A DNA stretch of 64,000 nucleotides. Origin: Anarhynchus alexandrinus. Lineage: Eukaryota > Chordata > Aves > Charadriiformes > Charadriidae. How positions within the stretch are numbered: position 1 is the first letter of the stretch; every line of letters starts with the position of its first letter. A program made the translations under genes and the position numbers. Below, piece by piece: positions 36,177-49,900 of the stretch. The DNA is taken from assembly GCA_008711295.1 (NCBI GenBank), contig VUYV01000121.1, forward strand, positions 2,665,610-2,729,609, in the 5' to 3' direction. Below the pieces are notes generated by a model. That model saw only the letters and a list, made by a program, of their open reading frames with translations. It searched no databases and was not told the origin of the DNA.

Positions 36177-39100
36177 TGTGTTTAGTATAAGGGCCTTGTA
36201 CTCCATCCCAGGATTTCAGAAGCAGCATCTGTTAAGTTCATAAGTCAAATCCATCCTGGTGGAAATCCAGCTCCTTGTGGCACATAAGACATACTGGAAA
36301 ATCCTGTGTATTACATTACCCCAGTTATCCCATACCACACTGAGCTTAGGGAAGTGATGCTAATCCTTTGGAGCCAGGAGGCTGAAGACCCAAATATGAG
36401 AAAGACCACTTTCAGGGAAGTATTACCACAGCACAGACAGGGGATGAAGGCAGAGCAAATGATATTTGGACGTATAGACAGATCTGCTTTTTCTTGGTAG
36501 GGACACTGTGCCTGCCTGTTTGATGCTAATGCCTCTCCCGTCCAAGATTTCTCTCCCATCTCTCTCCTTCATCAGTGTTTTCCTTTTGTTTGAGACTCCC
36601 TGCCATCAGACTTCCAATAGCGTGCATTTCTTCCCAAACACTGCTTGTCATGCTTCTTTTGAAGCTCCTGTTAAGGATGTGACACAGCTCTGAACTTCTT
36701 TTTTTCTTTTGGGGGTGGGGGTTAATCATCAGATTTCAGATCTTTGCTATTAAAATCCATCAGACAACAAATGAATCTAGGTAATGAGACAAGACTGTCA
36801 CTTTGTAGGAAATCAATGTCATGGTGTTTTAGAAGCAAAATCCATTTACAATTATATTACAAGAAAGAATATATCTGGGCCACTTATTTCAGTGTTGGTA
36901 ATGCAAAACATTGCCTTCACGAGACACGCACCATCAAACACCAGGTATACAGCATGTGGAGAAGATGACTATGAGCACACCGTTTAGGTTTGAAAGATAC
37001 GGTGCTAAACTGCACTTTCCAAGATTTTTGGATTAACACTTCTTACTTTTTGTAGCTTACCAATCACATTCAAAGTTTTAACTGGAAATGGTCCGTGTTT
37101 AGACTGGTTCCACAGATCAGCTGGACTTGTTACCTTGTCCTGTAGCTACAGGAAGTTGCTGACTCCACCTTGGAAACACCTGTTCTGCAGAAATCTGCAG
37201 TTCTTGCAACAAATCCTCCCTGAAAGCCACTGTGCTACCAGGCTGAAATACATTCCCCAAGTGAGAAACAGCATTTTCCAAGGCTGATTCTAAAAAGCAT
37301 CATGCTAGGAGAAGCTGAATGCAGTGGGTTTGAAGACCCAAGGAGTTTCTCCTCACCAGTGTGTTTTGCCACTTTTCCAATTTGTGGGTGCCTCCACATG
37401 GCAAAGCGTGTGTCCCAAAGATGCAGATGCACACAAAACACAGGCAACTGGCCACACAGACCAACATGAACAAAGGACAGGGCCTTTACTGGCCCATGCA
37501 AAACCATCAGCAGTACTCACATGAACAGGAACAACACAAGCAGCCCTACCTGGTCCCCCCCGTCCCTTCCAGCTGATCAGGACTGAAGGTCACCAGTGGA
37601 CACACACAGTTCCTCACTCTCCAGATCCACAGGCAGACATGCATCAGCAGAAACCTCCTAAACCCAGACACTTAATCCATGCATACTCCCAAAAACACGA
37701 GTCTCACTTACCCTGTGTCCAACCTTGGGCTTTCACATTCTGGTCTTCTACTCACCAATTAGTAGAGCTTGAAGCCTGCCAGTGAAACATACACATATTC
37801 TCATGCACTGAGACAGAGAGAGAAAGAAAAAAAAACTATGAATCGGGATTAATATGAGGACAGGACAGGCTGAAGAGCAGACACAGGGCTCAGCCAGAAA
37901 ACCACACTGATCAGCAGCCTGCTAACACACAGTTGGACCCTTTTATCCCCTCTCCTATGCATTCTCCCACGCTTGTTCCTCCACAGTTCACTTTGATCCC
38001 TCCTTTCCCTGCCACTGGCCCTTCCTTTAAACATCACATAATGTTTTGTACATTCCTACAATCCCCTTTAAACATCCAATAATAAGCTTTATGCAATCCC
38101 ATAAACCTCCTGAAATGTCCTATCACAGGTTTGCTCTTTCCATGAGACCCGTGGTAATCTTCTTCCCCCTCTTTTTTTTCAGTTACCAGGCTCAGGACTG
38201 AGAATTAAGTAATAGGTTGACCTTGGCCAAAAACCATATTGGGAATGTTAAAAATGCAATAGTAACAGTGCTGGAAGAGTGCCTGGGAGCATTGCCCTGC
38301 ACCATTTCATTTATTACTCTGCCTATGTGGTCTCTGCACCTACAGCAGCCTGGGAATTTCACCTCTCAGACGAGCTGGGAGACAGTGGGTGTGGATGGCC
38401 ACCAGAGAACTTCCCAGCACCGCCAAGGACCACAGGCGTGTTCCTGTGTCACTGTAAACCAGTCTAGTCCCACTGAAATCATGGAGCAAGCTCTGGAGCA
38501 AACTGATGTGTCTTCAATAACCTCGACAGCATCTGGGCACCAAGCCCTCAGCTGCTCTGTGGCCCAGCTTGCCTTCATGCCAAAACTGCGGGGCAGAGGT
38601 ACCCTGGGCAGTAATGGACACCCACAGCCACCCACCTCGCCTGTCCCTGCAGAAGGCCAAAGCATGTTTTCCTGTGTCATCAGCCACCAGGAGCAGCGTT
38701 CCCAGTCCCACAGTCAGTGAAAGGCCATGATACAGCTAGTTATTCCTAGGACACTCAGCTTCTTCCCCACAGCACAATCTTTGTGCCTAGTAGCATGATT
38801 TTGGCTAGAGTCCTCCGTCCCAGGGGCTGGTGCAAGATGTTGTGCAATCTGGGATCCAAGAGGTGGTTGCAGACAGGCTGAGCAAAGGCAGAAGCGGTGG
38901 CTCTCAACCCGCTGGGCACCAGCTGCCTCTGTCACCCAAACAGACACAGTGTGCCAAGCGGAAAATGAGTTTCTCTCCTTCCTGCCTTCATTCCCAAAAG
39001 TGACAAACATTTCAGGACTTCCTCAGCTTCACAATCCCTGGGCGTCCACGGGTCAGCAGGTACACTCCTCCAGCAAAGCTGCCTTGACCTCAGTACAGAC

Positions 39101-39959
39101 AGTGGAGCACATGAACCCCAGAGACGTGGCTTGGGGCAGGGAAAAGTCACAAATGCCGAAGCCAAATCTCGGTCCTGACGATAAACCACCATTCATCCAC
39201 CTCTCCGGCAGCCTGCCTTGCTTTTCCAGCCTCACCGTACAGCCTGCTGTTTCCCACATCCATCAAATTTAACTGCTTGAAATTCAGCCGCAGCTGACGG
39301 GAGGAGATGCTGCGCACACGGATCCCGGGCTTCCAGTTAATGGCATAAATTGCTGCCACCTCTCCCGCTTGCTGAGCAATCACAGTCAGAAAGCTGTGAA
39401 AGGGATATAAGTCTCAGCAGGTGCACCCTTTGCAGAGCCTGGCGTTTGGGTCGTCCTGGTCTCCTCCTCGCAATGGCAAAATAGTAGTAGATGGCTTAGT
39501 TCAATGCCATATAAGTTCCCCGCTGTTTGCTTTAGCTCCCGGCCACCCATTTGCAGTCTACCTTGGTAGCACGGACTTCATTCTTGCTTTGCTACAGAAG
39601 CAATCACAAAGAACCCTTGGAAGTCCAGAACAGGGGTCAGGGTCTTTTCTTCTTTTGGATTTATTGTTCTTGCTGTTGTTGCTTTGCTTGTTTTGTTTTT
39701 CTAAGCCAAATATTCACTAAGAGATGTTCTTGGTAACCACAGTGGCAGCATGTGATTTTTGCAAGTCACCTTGAAAGTTAACTTTTCAGAGCTGGATGTC
39801 TATTCTCCGCCCGCCTGCAAACTACAGCCAGGCTCACCAGACAGCCTGTGAAACGGGCTGCGAAAAAAGGCAAAAGCTTTGTTGGTTATTAGCCACGCTA
39901 TTATGGGAGTCTAACAGCCCGGGTAAAGGAACCATTTGCCACTTCATGGAGCAAACACA

Positions 39960-40225
39960 ACGTTATCGCAACGGGCAGTAACTGCGGCAGCACCAAGCGT
40001 GAGGCTGCCCGTTCCCTGCACGACTGCCGGTGACGAGGGAAGCTGCAACTTGCGGCGCCAACGCAGACAAAATCCCGGCAAATAGGCAGGTGCAGGGAAG
40101 CACCTCGTCTTTTCCCCAGCCGGATCTAGCGTATGCGGCTGGGCTGCAGCCTGCAGGAGAGGATCGACGTCTCGCAGGAGGGAAACTGAGAAAAGAAGAG
40201 GTGGGTCGGCCTCTCCCCCTTGAGG
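39960..40225. promoter_or_regulatory. CpG-enriched patch, possible regulatory region
   Basis: I count about 21 CpG dinucleotides in some 260 bases (for example CGTTATCGCAACG, TGCGGCGCCAACG, ATCGACGTCTCG), while neighbouring kilobases are CpG-poor. No TATA box and no recognisable exon follow. It could be an unmethylated promoter or enhancer, or a locally GC-rich relic. Confidence 0.35.
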
Positions 40226-40635
40226 TCTGCACAGGATTTTGTCTTAGGGGATCTTCACCAAGCAGCCAGTGTGCTCTGCCCAGCCGAGGTGACAGGGCAT
40301 GGTGGGTTCAGAGCAGCTGGGGCCATCCGGGGTCTCTCCTGGGCGAGAGTGGCCCTGCATGTTTAATGTTTAAAACCAACTTCTTCCTGACAGTCCCAGT
40401 CACCTGGATCCTCCTATTTAGGAGGCTTTGCTTTTAGCAGCTTTTGGAAAAGAACCTGTTGATTTGCCATCTGTGAGATACAGGCATCAGCCTGAAGACC
40501 ATACAACATTCAGAAGGGCTATAAGGCAGATCTTCCCTGTGCCACAGAGACTGATTGAAGTACAAAGAAATACAGCTACTCCTCTGAGGCGACATTTGGG
40601 ACCCATGCTTTGGCTTAATCTCTTTGGAGAATATA

Positions 40636-40636
40636 N
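40636..40636. other. Single N
   Basis: One undetermined base in AATATAnCAAAG; nature unknown. Confidence 1.
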
Positions 40637-41860
40637 CAAAGAGTTCAGTATCTCTCATGTAGGACGGGCTCAAGGAAACTCTTTCCCTGATGAGACCTTC
40701 CGAGTGTCCTCTGCCCAGGTGCAGACAGCATGTAAAGGCATGTCATCGAAGTAGGTATGTGCATTAGGATAAAACTCAGGATAGAGTCCCCATCCTGCAA
40801 GTTGCTGCTGTCCCTGTCCAGAGCCCACTGCAGGATCAGGACCTCCTTGCACAGCAAGATCAACCGGTTCAGGGAGAAGACCAGATCAGTTGTCACCATT
40901 CCTGTCACTGTTTGAGGACGCCGAGGCAGTAGGTCCTCCCTGTTCCAGCAAATTGATCTCAACGCCAGCAGCCCACATCCAGCACACCCCGTGCACCATC
41001 TTAACTCCGAATGACGCTGTTTATTTTTCTAGCAAATATTCGCGGCTCCTCACACTTCCTTCGCCCAGGGCTTTGCACTGCAGCTGAATTTAGATCAGCC
41101 ACCTGCCACGATCAATGAGTCAAACTAACCACTGCCATCCCCCTGGACTTCCCCGCTGTCAGCCCGCTGCTTGCAAGGGTGTCTCTTTGGGCCAGATGCT
41201 GATGTTTTTATTCACGGCCATTTCCTCGCCCCACAGCTTGCTGCAGGCACGGTGTAATACCCGCTTCTGTTCCTGCACCTCCAATAGCATCCGACTCGCT
41301 TACGGCCCAAATGAAACCTTGGGGTCCGCTCAATGCAGGCAAGTCCCCCAAAAAGCTGAGTAAAGCCCCACACAGGCTCACGCAAGCAAGCCATCTCTCT
41401 CCGGGAAGGTAACGTGTAAAGATCACAGGATTTGCCCCTTTCTATGAAACAACATGTGTCCCCAGTGCTGAATCTGCCTGTATGTAACCTCCCAGAACTG
41501 TGTCAGCATGCCCTCTGTCGTCAGAAGCAGCGTGTTTGTCATCTGCAGATGCAGAACCATTTAGTTGCTAATGAAAGCAATTTTTGCTTCCCTGAAGCTG
41601 ATGTTCATCCAGCCACGTGCAGCCCGAGGCTCTGACAGAGCAATGCTCCTTCTTGGCTGCCCCAGCAGAACAGCACCCACCTGCCCTGGAACACCCCCAG
41701 GAGTTTCCCAGCTAAATTTAATTAGCGCAGAGCAATGACCCAGAATTGCTTCCTGAGGTGAAGGTCTGCAGGGTCAGAGACCCATCCCTATCTACACAGA
41801 CTACTGTGTTTGCAGCAGTGTCTCCATGCTCAGCTCTGAACATCTCCTACCCTTCCTAAG

Positions 41861-42344
41861 AAGGACATGGACCTGCTGGAGCGTGTCCAGAGGAGAGCCA
41901 CGAGGATGATCTGAGGGCTAGAGCACCTCTCCTATGAGGAGAGGCTGAAGGAGTTGGGGCTGTTCAGCCTGGAGAAGAGAAGGCTCTGGGGAGATCTTAT
42001 TGTGGCCTTCCAGTACCTAAAGGGGGCCTACAGGAAAGCTGGGGAAGGACTTTTTACTAAGGCATGTAGTGATAGGACAAGGGGGAATGTCTTTAAACTG
42101 GAAGAGGGCAAGTTTAGATTGAACATTAGGAAGAAGTTTTTCATTTTGAGGGTGGTAAGGCACTGGAACAGGTTGCCTGGAGAGGTTGTTGAGGCCCCAT
42201 CCCTGGAGGTGTTCAAGGCCAGGCTGGATGTGGCCTTGGGCAGCCTGGTCTAGTGGGAATTGTCCCTGTCTATGGCAGGGGGGTTGGAACTCAATGATCT
42301 TCAATGTCCTTTCCAACCTAAACCATTCTATGATTCTATGATTC
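41861..42344 (+). repeat. CR1 LINE 3' portion, longest intact copy in window
   Basis: About 484 bases. It encodes the ORF2 C-terminus in one frame from 41954 ([20 protein letters not shown], then [42 protein letters not shown] and stop). The upstream part has a stop (TGA near 41911) in [14 protein letters not shown], so it is dead. It ends GGTTGGAACTCAATGATCTTC.ATGTCCTTTCCAACCTAAACC with two ATTCTATG units. It served as the reference for estimating what is missing from the gapped copy at 17.8-18.4 kb. Confidence 0.93.
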
Positions 42345-45300
42345 CTCTTTCACACCCCTCTGGGGTGTTGTCTGGTGGCGTCCTAGCACTTGGTTTACCC
42401 AAGGAACATCTAAATGAATAGCTCTGTGTCACCCTCACCTCACCAGCCTGACCTCCAAATGCAATGTGAAAGCTGGAGATGCTCAAGATGTGAGGAAGGA
42501 GGCCGGTCTCCTTTTCCATGCCCTCTCCAGGGAGAGAAAGGCAGGTACCTTCCAAGAACAAGCCACAGGAAAGGCATGAGCCTGGAGGCGCCATCCCCCT
42601 CTCAGGGCAAAGCTTTACAAACAAGCACCGGAAGAGGTCTGGGTTTAGCATTTTAGCATCAGTCACATCTCTAGGGTTGTGGTCCTCTTCTGTTCTAGGA
42701 ATTAAGTGGGTTTTTAGACCCACCATCCTAATGAGATGGAGTTGTCTGAGTACAATCAGCATAGCCAGTTTCTAAGCCAGTGGAAACAGCAGCAATTCTC
42801 TGTGCCCCGCTTTACCCTTGCTAAAGGGCTCATTTATGGCCCAAGCGAGTTGGAAGAGATTTCATATTCTCCTCCCCTTGATTAAGTACTCCTCTTGAAA
42901 AGCCAGGTTAAGTGTTTATGAGCAGCATAGGACTCAAACTATTTCTCACATTCTACTACACTTTATGGCTTCCTGGACACAGCCAGAGGCAGCAATAAAA
43001 GCAAGGACCCTCCAGGAAGCGTTCCCGCCAGCAGCAGAGACCGTACATAGAATATTGTGCACAGACAGACACACACACTCACACAGAGTCCCACTGGTAA
43101 ATTGCTAGTACTGTCCCCACGCTTTGGCATGGGAGAAGTGGTGGTCCCAGATAACCCAACACATGGGGCTCGCAGGATCCTGGGTGCCCCTCTGCAGAAA
43201 CCACTGCCAGGGAACAGAGAGACGGGGAGTGGGGGGACGTGATTTGCAAATAAACACCTCTGTGACTTTCAGTGACCCCAATATGTACCTAACCACTGAC
43301 ATTTTAAGAGGCACTATATAACTAGTGAGTAAAAGTAACTTCTTTTAGGTCTATTACCATGAAAAACGTGAAGGGACTTTATTGACTGGTGATTAAAATC
43401 TTATCCTTTTTGGTAGCATATGGCAACCAAGGAACAGGCATTTTTGTTAAGGGTATAGAAGCCAAACTGCATTAGCAATAACTGTGTTTTATCTTCCTGG
43501 GAATGCACAATAAAAGATTCAGATCTTACAGCTGAACTTTGTAAAAGGCACCAGTAATCAAAAGTCAGCACAGAATCCTATCAAACATTGATTTTAAAGC
43601 TGCTAATATTTAAAGACCTGCATTTGTGTCTGTCATTTTTATTCTGAGATGTTTTACATGTCCCGTTTTAATGATCTGATGGTGAAATGGAGATGAAAAC
43701 TACGCAGTTTCTCTTGAAGTTTGCTCAATGTGACTATCAAAAAGATGCTCTGTGCTGCACGTGCATGTGGGTCGGAGTGAGTTTTGGGGTGTTATTGTTG
43801 TCCATGTGGATAGATAAAAAGATGAGAAAGAGAACTGTGGAAGGGATGGAAAAACTGCAGTAATAACCAGTGTTCCCAGTGCCATGCTCAGTTTGAATTA
43901 GGAAACTGTACATCAGTAAGATCCCACTTCAAAAGCCATCAGCATCTATGCAAAGGCTCCTGCAGCTTTGGGAGAGAAGGGGAAGGTCACAAATTGGGTT
44001 GGAGCCACTGCTTGTTGTCAAGGCTGAAATAGCCACTACGCTTGGCCTTTCAGGATCTGAGTCTCATGCCAGCTGCGCTTTTCAAGGCATTGTTCAGCTG
44101 ATGAGATGTCCTAAACCTTCACAGAGAGAAGGGTTTCATCCTGCTCTCCATCCCCTACAGCCCCCCATGGCCTTATTGGGGAATGAATTCTGCTGTGTTC
44201 AGCAAAAATGACAGTTCTCTGCAGCTGTCTAATTTAAACCTTCCCAAACGCATTTTTACTTTTATTAAGCAAGCCTTTCCTAAGACACTGCCAGAAGAGT
44301 CCAGATCTTGCGTTCGTAAAGCTAAGATATTGCTACCAATAAAAATAAATAGATGGCAATTACTAAGGAATTACATTTAGACCAAAACCAACTGAATTTA
44401 CTACCCTCTGAATGTGTGCAGCATAACATGCAGCAATAGAGAAGTTTAAGGAGAAGGGGTGGGCAAAGGAACTTCTTTCTTTTTAATGATGCAGCCAGGA
44501 ACAAGCCAAGCTCAAATAATAACTGAAATCTGAAGCCGTAAGCGAAGAGTGCCTCTAAGTACAGAGCTCATGTACAGACAACAGAGCAGTTCAGCAATTG
44601 GTACCACGCAAATAGATCAGAGACGACTACACATTAAATGAGGACACCAGGCTGGGAAAGATCCTGTTGGAGAAATGCCTTCTGATAAACTTTATGCTCT
44701 ACAGCCAACAGGCTTTATCTGAAATCTACCGATGCTCTTTCCACTGATTTACCCAGGCTTTGGCTATGAAGCCTTGTCACAGGTCAAAGCTCTCTGCTTT
44801 GCCTGTTGAGTGTAATTCATGTGGGATGCCCTTGAAGGGCAGACAAGGTTGTCAAACCCAAAAGTACTTCCAGGGGTATATGGGTGCCTCCACTTCAGGA
44901 GGCAAAATCTGCCCTCCTGGTGTAAAAGAGCTCTTACACCTTTATCACTGCATTTCTGCCTGTGGGCACTGTGCTGTAACCAGTAATGCGCCCCAAGCAG
45001 TGGTGTGCTCCCACACCGTACAGCCCAGACCATTTCCAGATTAATAACACCACCTTCCGACACTGCATGTGTTCTTTTAATACAACATTGCTAAAATACT
45101 GGGGAAATAATTTTTAAAAAAAGCATCTAAAAGCTGGGAAATTTTAAATGACTGTTCCCACAAGTTATCTCTGAATTGATGCACTCTGAAAACCTCATCT
45201 GACTACTGTGGAAATAGGAGGTAAATATCTCTCTAAAAGGAGAATGGTTTCCTGGTTAGCAGTGGCAGTGCAATAGCTTATAAAAGACACTATGAAAGAG

Positions 45301-46539
45301 CTTCCAGTACGAAGATGTCCAGGAAAATATCTAGCTCCCGTTTGGCAAGGACTAAGGCAGAAAAGGCCACATGAAGTACAAATTAACCACAAAAATGTGC
45401 TTTGTAATCAGACTATTATTTCCCTAAAAGCACCTGATTATTGTGAATTGCATAGGAATCATCTGTAAGGGAACATCTCCCACTGTTGCAATGGGAACAC
45501 TGTGGGATGGCCTGAAAGTTCCCTATTGGCCTTCTAAGGGAGATGTTGGGTTTTTGTGGGTTGTTTGGGTTGGTTGTGAACAGGGGTCTGTTTAGCTGAT
45601 ACAGAAGGCAGGTGAGAACCGTGGTTTCCATGAAGACAGCCCAAATTGCCATGCGGATGCAGCTAAGGTGATACAATGCTGCCTGGGCACTCCAGTACTT
45701 TCCCTCCATTCCCCAGGGCAGAGCTGTACATCTTGCCCTCCCACAGGCAGGAGGTGAAGTGTACATTTGGCGAGGGGAGCATTCATGCTCCCCCAACCAT
45801 AATGACACCAAGGTCCTGTGCTGGGGGCCTTTGTTCTGATGTCTTGAACACAGCCAGAGCCTTGAAGAAGGGCTTTCCTCAAGGTCTGTGGAGCTCTGGG
45901 ACTGGAAGAGTATGACAACTTCTCCATGTACCTATTGAAAAGTCTATATTTGGCTTAGGCTACCTACACATCAGCTTAACCTGCTCTCCTCAAAACTGCC
46001 TCAAGCCACTTTCCTATCTTGACATCTCTGCAAACCCAGATATCTCTAGCTCTTCCTGGACTGGACAGCTTAAGACACTGTTCCCTATCATACTGGGTTG
46101 AAATGGGTTTTGAGGCCAGGGTCTGCAGCAGCACGATCAGGATGTTCTTACAAACAAGGACCAACACACGCAGCAAGTGAAAAATGCTTGCTAAGAACAC
46201 CACGTCCTGTTGATTCAACCTGCAATGGTATTGCAGGCTCCAGATTTCCTTCCCTATGGGCTTATCTGCACCAACTCTATCCACATTCAACCTCTCCAAC
46301 TTTCCAAAGACTGTCAGAAAGACCTGTTGACCACATCCTGCAGGGTCAGGAGGACGGGAAGCATTATTAGAGACTTTTGCTTGTGTGGTGTCCCCACTGT
46401 CTATGTGAGGGAGCAGCAAGAGTGGGGCTGTTCCCTGAGGGAAGGGGAGCTGAGACCCCAGGGACACAGCAAGACAGGGCAGTGTACTCACCAACCAGGG
46501 TACAGTCCCACAGTGCCTGAACACAGAGAGTAGAGCAGG
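42345..46539. other. Non-coding, no gene recognised
   Basis: Unique sequence with the CA-rich tract at 43058. The minus frame 45976-46557 (193 codons) begins at the edge of LTR-like copy B and matches nothing I know. Confidence 0.6.
43058..43088. repeat. CA-rich dinucleotide tract
   Basis: ACAGACAGACACACACACTCACACAGAG, an imperfect (CA)n. Confidence 0.85.
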
Positions 46540-46925
46540 TCCAGTGATGTCACCCAAGGTCTCCCACAGTCAAGTAATCCCCATATAGGTCCATGATGAA
46601 GAGGCAGACTGATGGTCAAGCTGGGAAGTCACATCAGCAAAGCAACACAAAGATCAGCAAGGTACAGGGCCAGGCACAGGCATACCTACAGCACAGCTCC
46701 GCAAAGACCAGAGACAAGGACCTGACTTTATGCAGGTCCACAGCCAAGGAGAGGAGATGCCAATGAGGCTTCTTATATGGCTCTTTCTCGCATCTTTCTT
46801 GTTTTCCCAGTCTAACCCCAGGTTACAGCTGCACCAGATGACATCTGGCCTTAAGCACAGCAGCCAGACCCCTCGGAAGGGTAGGGGACAAGGCTGCAGA
46901 TATCCCAAGCCACAGTGAGGCCAAA
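46540..46925 (-). repeat. LTR-like interspersed repeat, copy B
   Basis: Partner of 33335-33705 in the same orientation: GGTCAAGCTGGGAAGTCACATCAG, AAGATCAGCAAGGTACAGGGCCAGGCACAGGC, GCACAGCTC, CCACAGCCAAGGAG, TTTTCCCAGTCTAACCCCAGGTTACAGCTGCACC. The TATA-like element at the matching place is CATAAAGTC on the minus strand (about 46725-46733). The two copies are diverged, with indels, so they are old and not a recent duplication. Confidence 0.5.
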
Positions 46926-49900
46926 TGGCCAAATCCTGCTGAGACAGACACCATGCAGCTCCACTGCTCACCCTTCCATAGGCAAGCTTGTGCACCAAAC
47001 CTTTCAGGCCCTTTTTGCATGAGTGCCAGACATATACACTTACCAACACAGCATTTCTGTAACCCTTCCCTCACTGCCCTCCAGCTATCCAGCAAGGCAT
47101 TTTTAGGAGAGCTGGCCTCCTCCCAAGAACACTAATCTCAGAAGGCCCCCGGATACGCTCCAATTCTTCCTCCAGCAGTGACATCCTCTCTGCCCTGTGG
47201 ATCCAACCTCCGATTTCTCCTCTAAAATCAGCGTGCTCCCCAATTCCTACTCACGGCTTCATGCAGATTTTTTTTTTTGAAGTTATTTTGCAGCTGGGTT
47301 TTGCCCAATCTGACCCTCTGTATGCAAAACTCCCTGTATGCAAAACCATCCCTGCTTCCCCGGCTCCATTGCAGGGGAACAGCTCGGACCCCTGGCTCCC
47401 CGGAGGATCAGAGCACTTGGAAAGAGGGAGAGCTGAGGAGAGCCCCTGGCTCTGACTTTCTTAGGGGAGAAAGAGCCAGCAGGAGACATAGGCATGGAAA
47501 ACATTCATCCCGTTTGCTCAGAGCACTGGTGCAGGCGTCACTTTCAGACCCAGTTGGTCCTGGTTTGGTTTCCCAGCTAGGTGTGGAGAATTGCCTTTCC
47601 TCCTGCTTTTTTTTTTGTTTTCAGTAGTCAGGACCACATGGGCAGCGCTTGCTGCTTGTCAGGGCACAGCTCGCCTGATTCCGGGGTGCCCACCCGGTTC
47701 CCCCTTTCCAGGGAAAGCACACACCCACCAGGTTTGTAATTCCTCCTGGCTGGAACCAGTGTTCACCCAGTCTCTGTATTTCTCTAGATCCTCTTTTTTT
47801 CTTGCTTGGCCCTTGCTGGTGACAGTCACCTGCAGCTCTGCCCTCCCTGCCTCAGGAGAGCAGGCTCATTGTGGGTCTTCCCAGCCCAAACGAAGCCCAA
47901 TTTGGCTTCACCCCTTCTAGATGAGCTGAATCGGGGATAGGGTTTACTGCCATCCCCCAGCACACATTTACCCCAGCCCAAAAGATACCCCTGACACGCT
48001 GTCACACAGGCATCCATCTACTGCCTGGATACAAGTTCACACTGCCTGCAACCACTAATAACAGAGCTCAGGCCTCTGGATGGGGTTTTTCGTGTGATAG
48101 GACTGACGCACGTGGCATCCCAGTAGCGTGACAGCTGGCTGCTCAGTTCCCAAAGGCTCCTCGTTAATAGCTGCACTTTCTGCGCAACAAAACGAAATAA
48201 ATCTAAAACTCACACACGCGCGCCACCGCCCTTCATGAACTGGCTTTCAGTACTCAGTTCCTTCTCCCATTTAAACTGATCTACAGAAGACAGACAATAA
48301 AATAGAATTAAACAGGTAGTGCCTTTCAGGTCACAGGCCCTGTAAATCAAGAGAAAGTGCTCCTTGTTACTGACTCTGGCTTTCTTGCAGGTCTGCGGAG
48401 TTTTGCAGTGTGGTCCCAGAGCTGAGGTCGGGCAGACACATCAAGCTGTTGGAGATGATTTACCATTTGACACTAATTAGATCTAAAGGAAGCTCCAGGA
48501 TGGAAACTGCATTTGCATCAAGAGGAGGTTCATGTTCAGCTCAGCACTGAGGGCTTTCGCCAATGATGCAGTTCCCGTTCCACACCTGGAAGTCTGGAGG
48601 GAGGGAGGGAAATGAACTCCTTTGCTTCTGGCTGAATCCCAAAAGGGTCCAGCCTTCTGTGCCAAGCTCTGCCTGCTCCAAGGGCAACACACATCACCTT
48701 TTATCAACCCCAGGAGGAACCCCTGTCCACAGTGCAGCACGGGGCACGCGGGGTCCTGGACGCTCAGCTCCATTCAGAGCGGGAGCACAGCTTACAGACT
48801 CCAAGTTCAGCTCTACTCCACCTTTTTCTTCTTACCCTGCTGTTTTACCAAGAAAAATATATTCACACAAGGGAGAAAAGATAAATGTTCCCCGCTCTTC
48901 AGTGACACAACTGCTTCCCTGAGTTTTAACGCAAATGTCTTGGTTCCTTGGCTTTCTGAATGATGTCTTCCTACAAGTCAGCAGCCCCTGACAAGAGAGC
49001 ATGTGTTCAGGTTAATTGACAAGGCCTCTCGTTAGGCAAAGCCATACACATTCTGCAGGACGAGGGTACCTATGCAAAAGACATTTATATTTCCACAGGC
49101 CAAAGGCACTCTTGCTTAAGCCTCTTTAATGCTTGGAAACCTACCTTGTAAATCTCCAAGTTTTGGGTTTTTTTTCCCCCAAGGTACTGCCGAACAAATT
49201 GGTAGTTGTACCTTGCTGCCCTGCCAGTGGCAGATCCCTTGTCATCTCTGCTGTCCCTCACCTTCACAGGGTATTAATGATGAACAACTCCTTTCCTCTC
49301 TCAGGATCTTCATCTCTGAGGCCTTTCACCTAAGTGTGTGCTGATTGCATTGAGAGACACCTCAGTGCCTCAAACCTGGTTGACGCTCCCCTCACCACTT
49401 ATCTTCAGTGCCACCAGACACAGGCTCACAGCCATGACATTACCCTGACCCTGAGTTCCTTCTGGGCAGTGTAAGTCCCACTTGATGTCCACCCATCCCC
49501 TCCGTTAGCTGAGCACTGCTGGCACAAGCGTGGTGAGAAAGAGATGGGAACCAAACCCCTGGCATAGAACCAAGAGAAACTGCTGACTGGTGGAAGCCTC
49601 CCATGGCTGTTGTCCCATCTCCTCTGGTTCCTTAGCATGCCAGGGTGGAGATGGAGGTTGGTCTTCTCCTCCCTGCTACTGGGCTGCCCAGCAGCAGGGA
49701 GGAGAAGATCAACCTCCCCAAGCGCCCAGGGGATATTTCTCACACCTCAGTGTCCACTTGAAATTCTCCAGCTCTTTGCTTCTCACACAGAAACCCTGCA
49801 GCATCTCAATCTCATTTTCCCTTGTTGCGTTACTCATCCTGGCGGTGGGTCTTCTCAGGCAGCTTGTGACAAACTAATTATGTTCTGCGGGGAAAAGCTG

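Larger units (their letters stand above)
36177..41860. other. Non-coding, with CpG-rich patch
   Basis: Holds the CpG patch at 39960-40225, a 7-bp hairpin CCTCCTA/TAGGAGG at 40410-40425, and the N at 40636. The 167-codon plus frame at 38217-38720 has no known motif. Confidence 0.6.

Noticed and set aside
38217..38720. 167-codon plus-strand open frame
   Set aside because: Low-complexity composition, no domain, overlapping open frames on both strands, and no splice or start context; looks like chance in moderately GC-rich sequence.
41954..42253. 99-codon plus frame ending ...[11 protein letters not shown]
   Set aside because: This is the decayed C-terminus of CR1 ORF2, annotated as a repeat and not as a host gene.
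45976..46557. 193-codon minus-strand open frame starting at the LTR-like copy B
   Set aside because: Its position downstream of a possible LTR made me consider a retroviral gene remnant, but no gag, protease, RT or envelope motif is visible.
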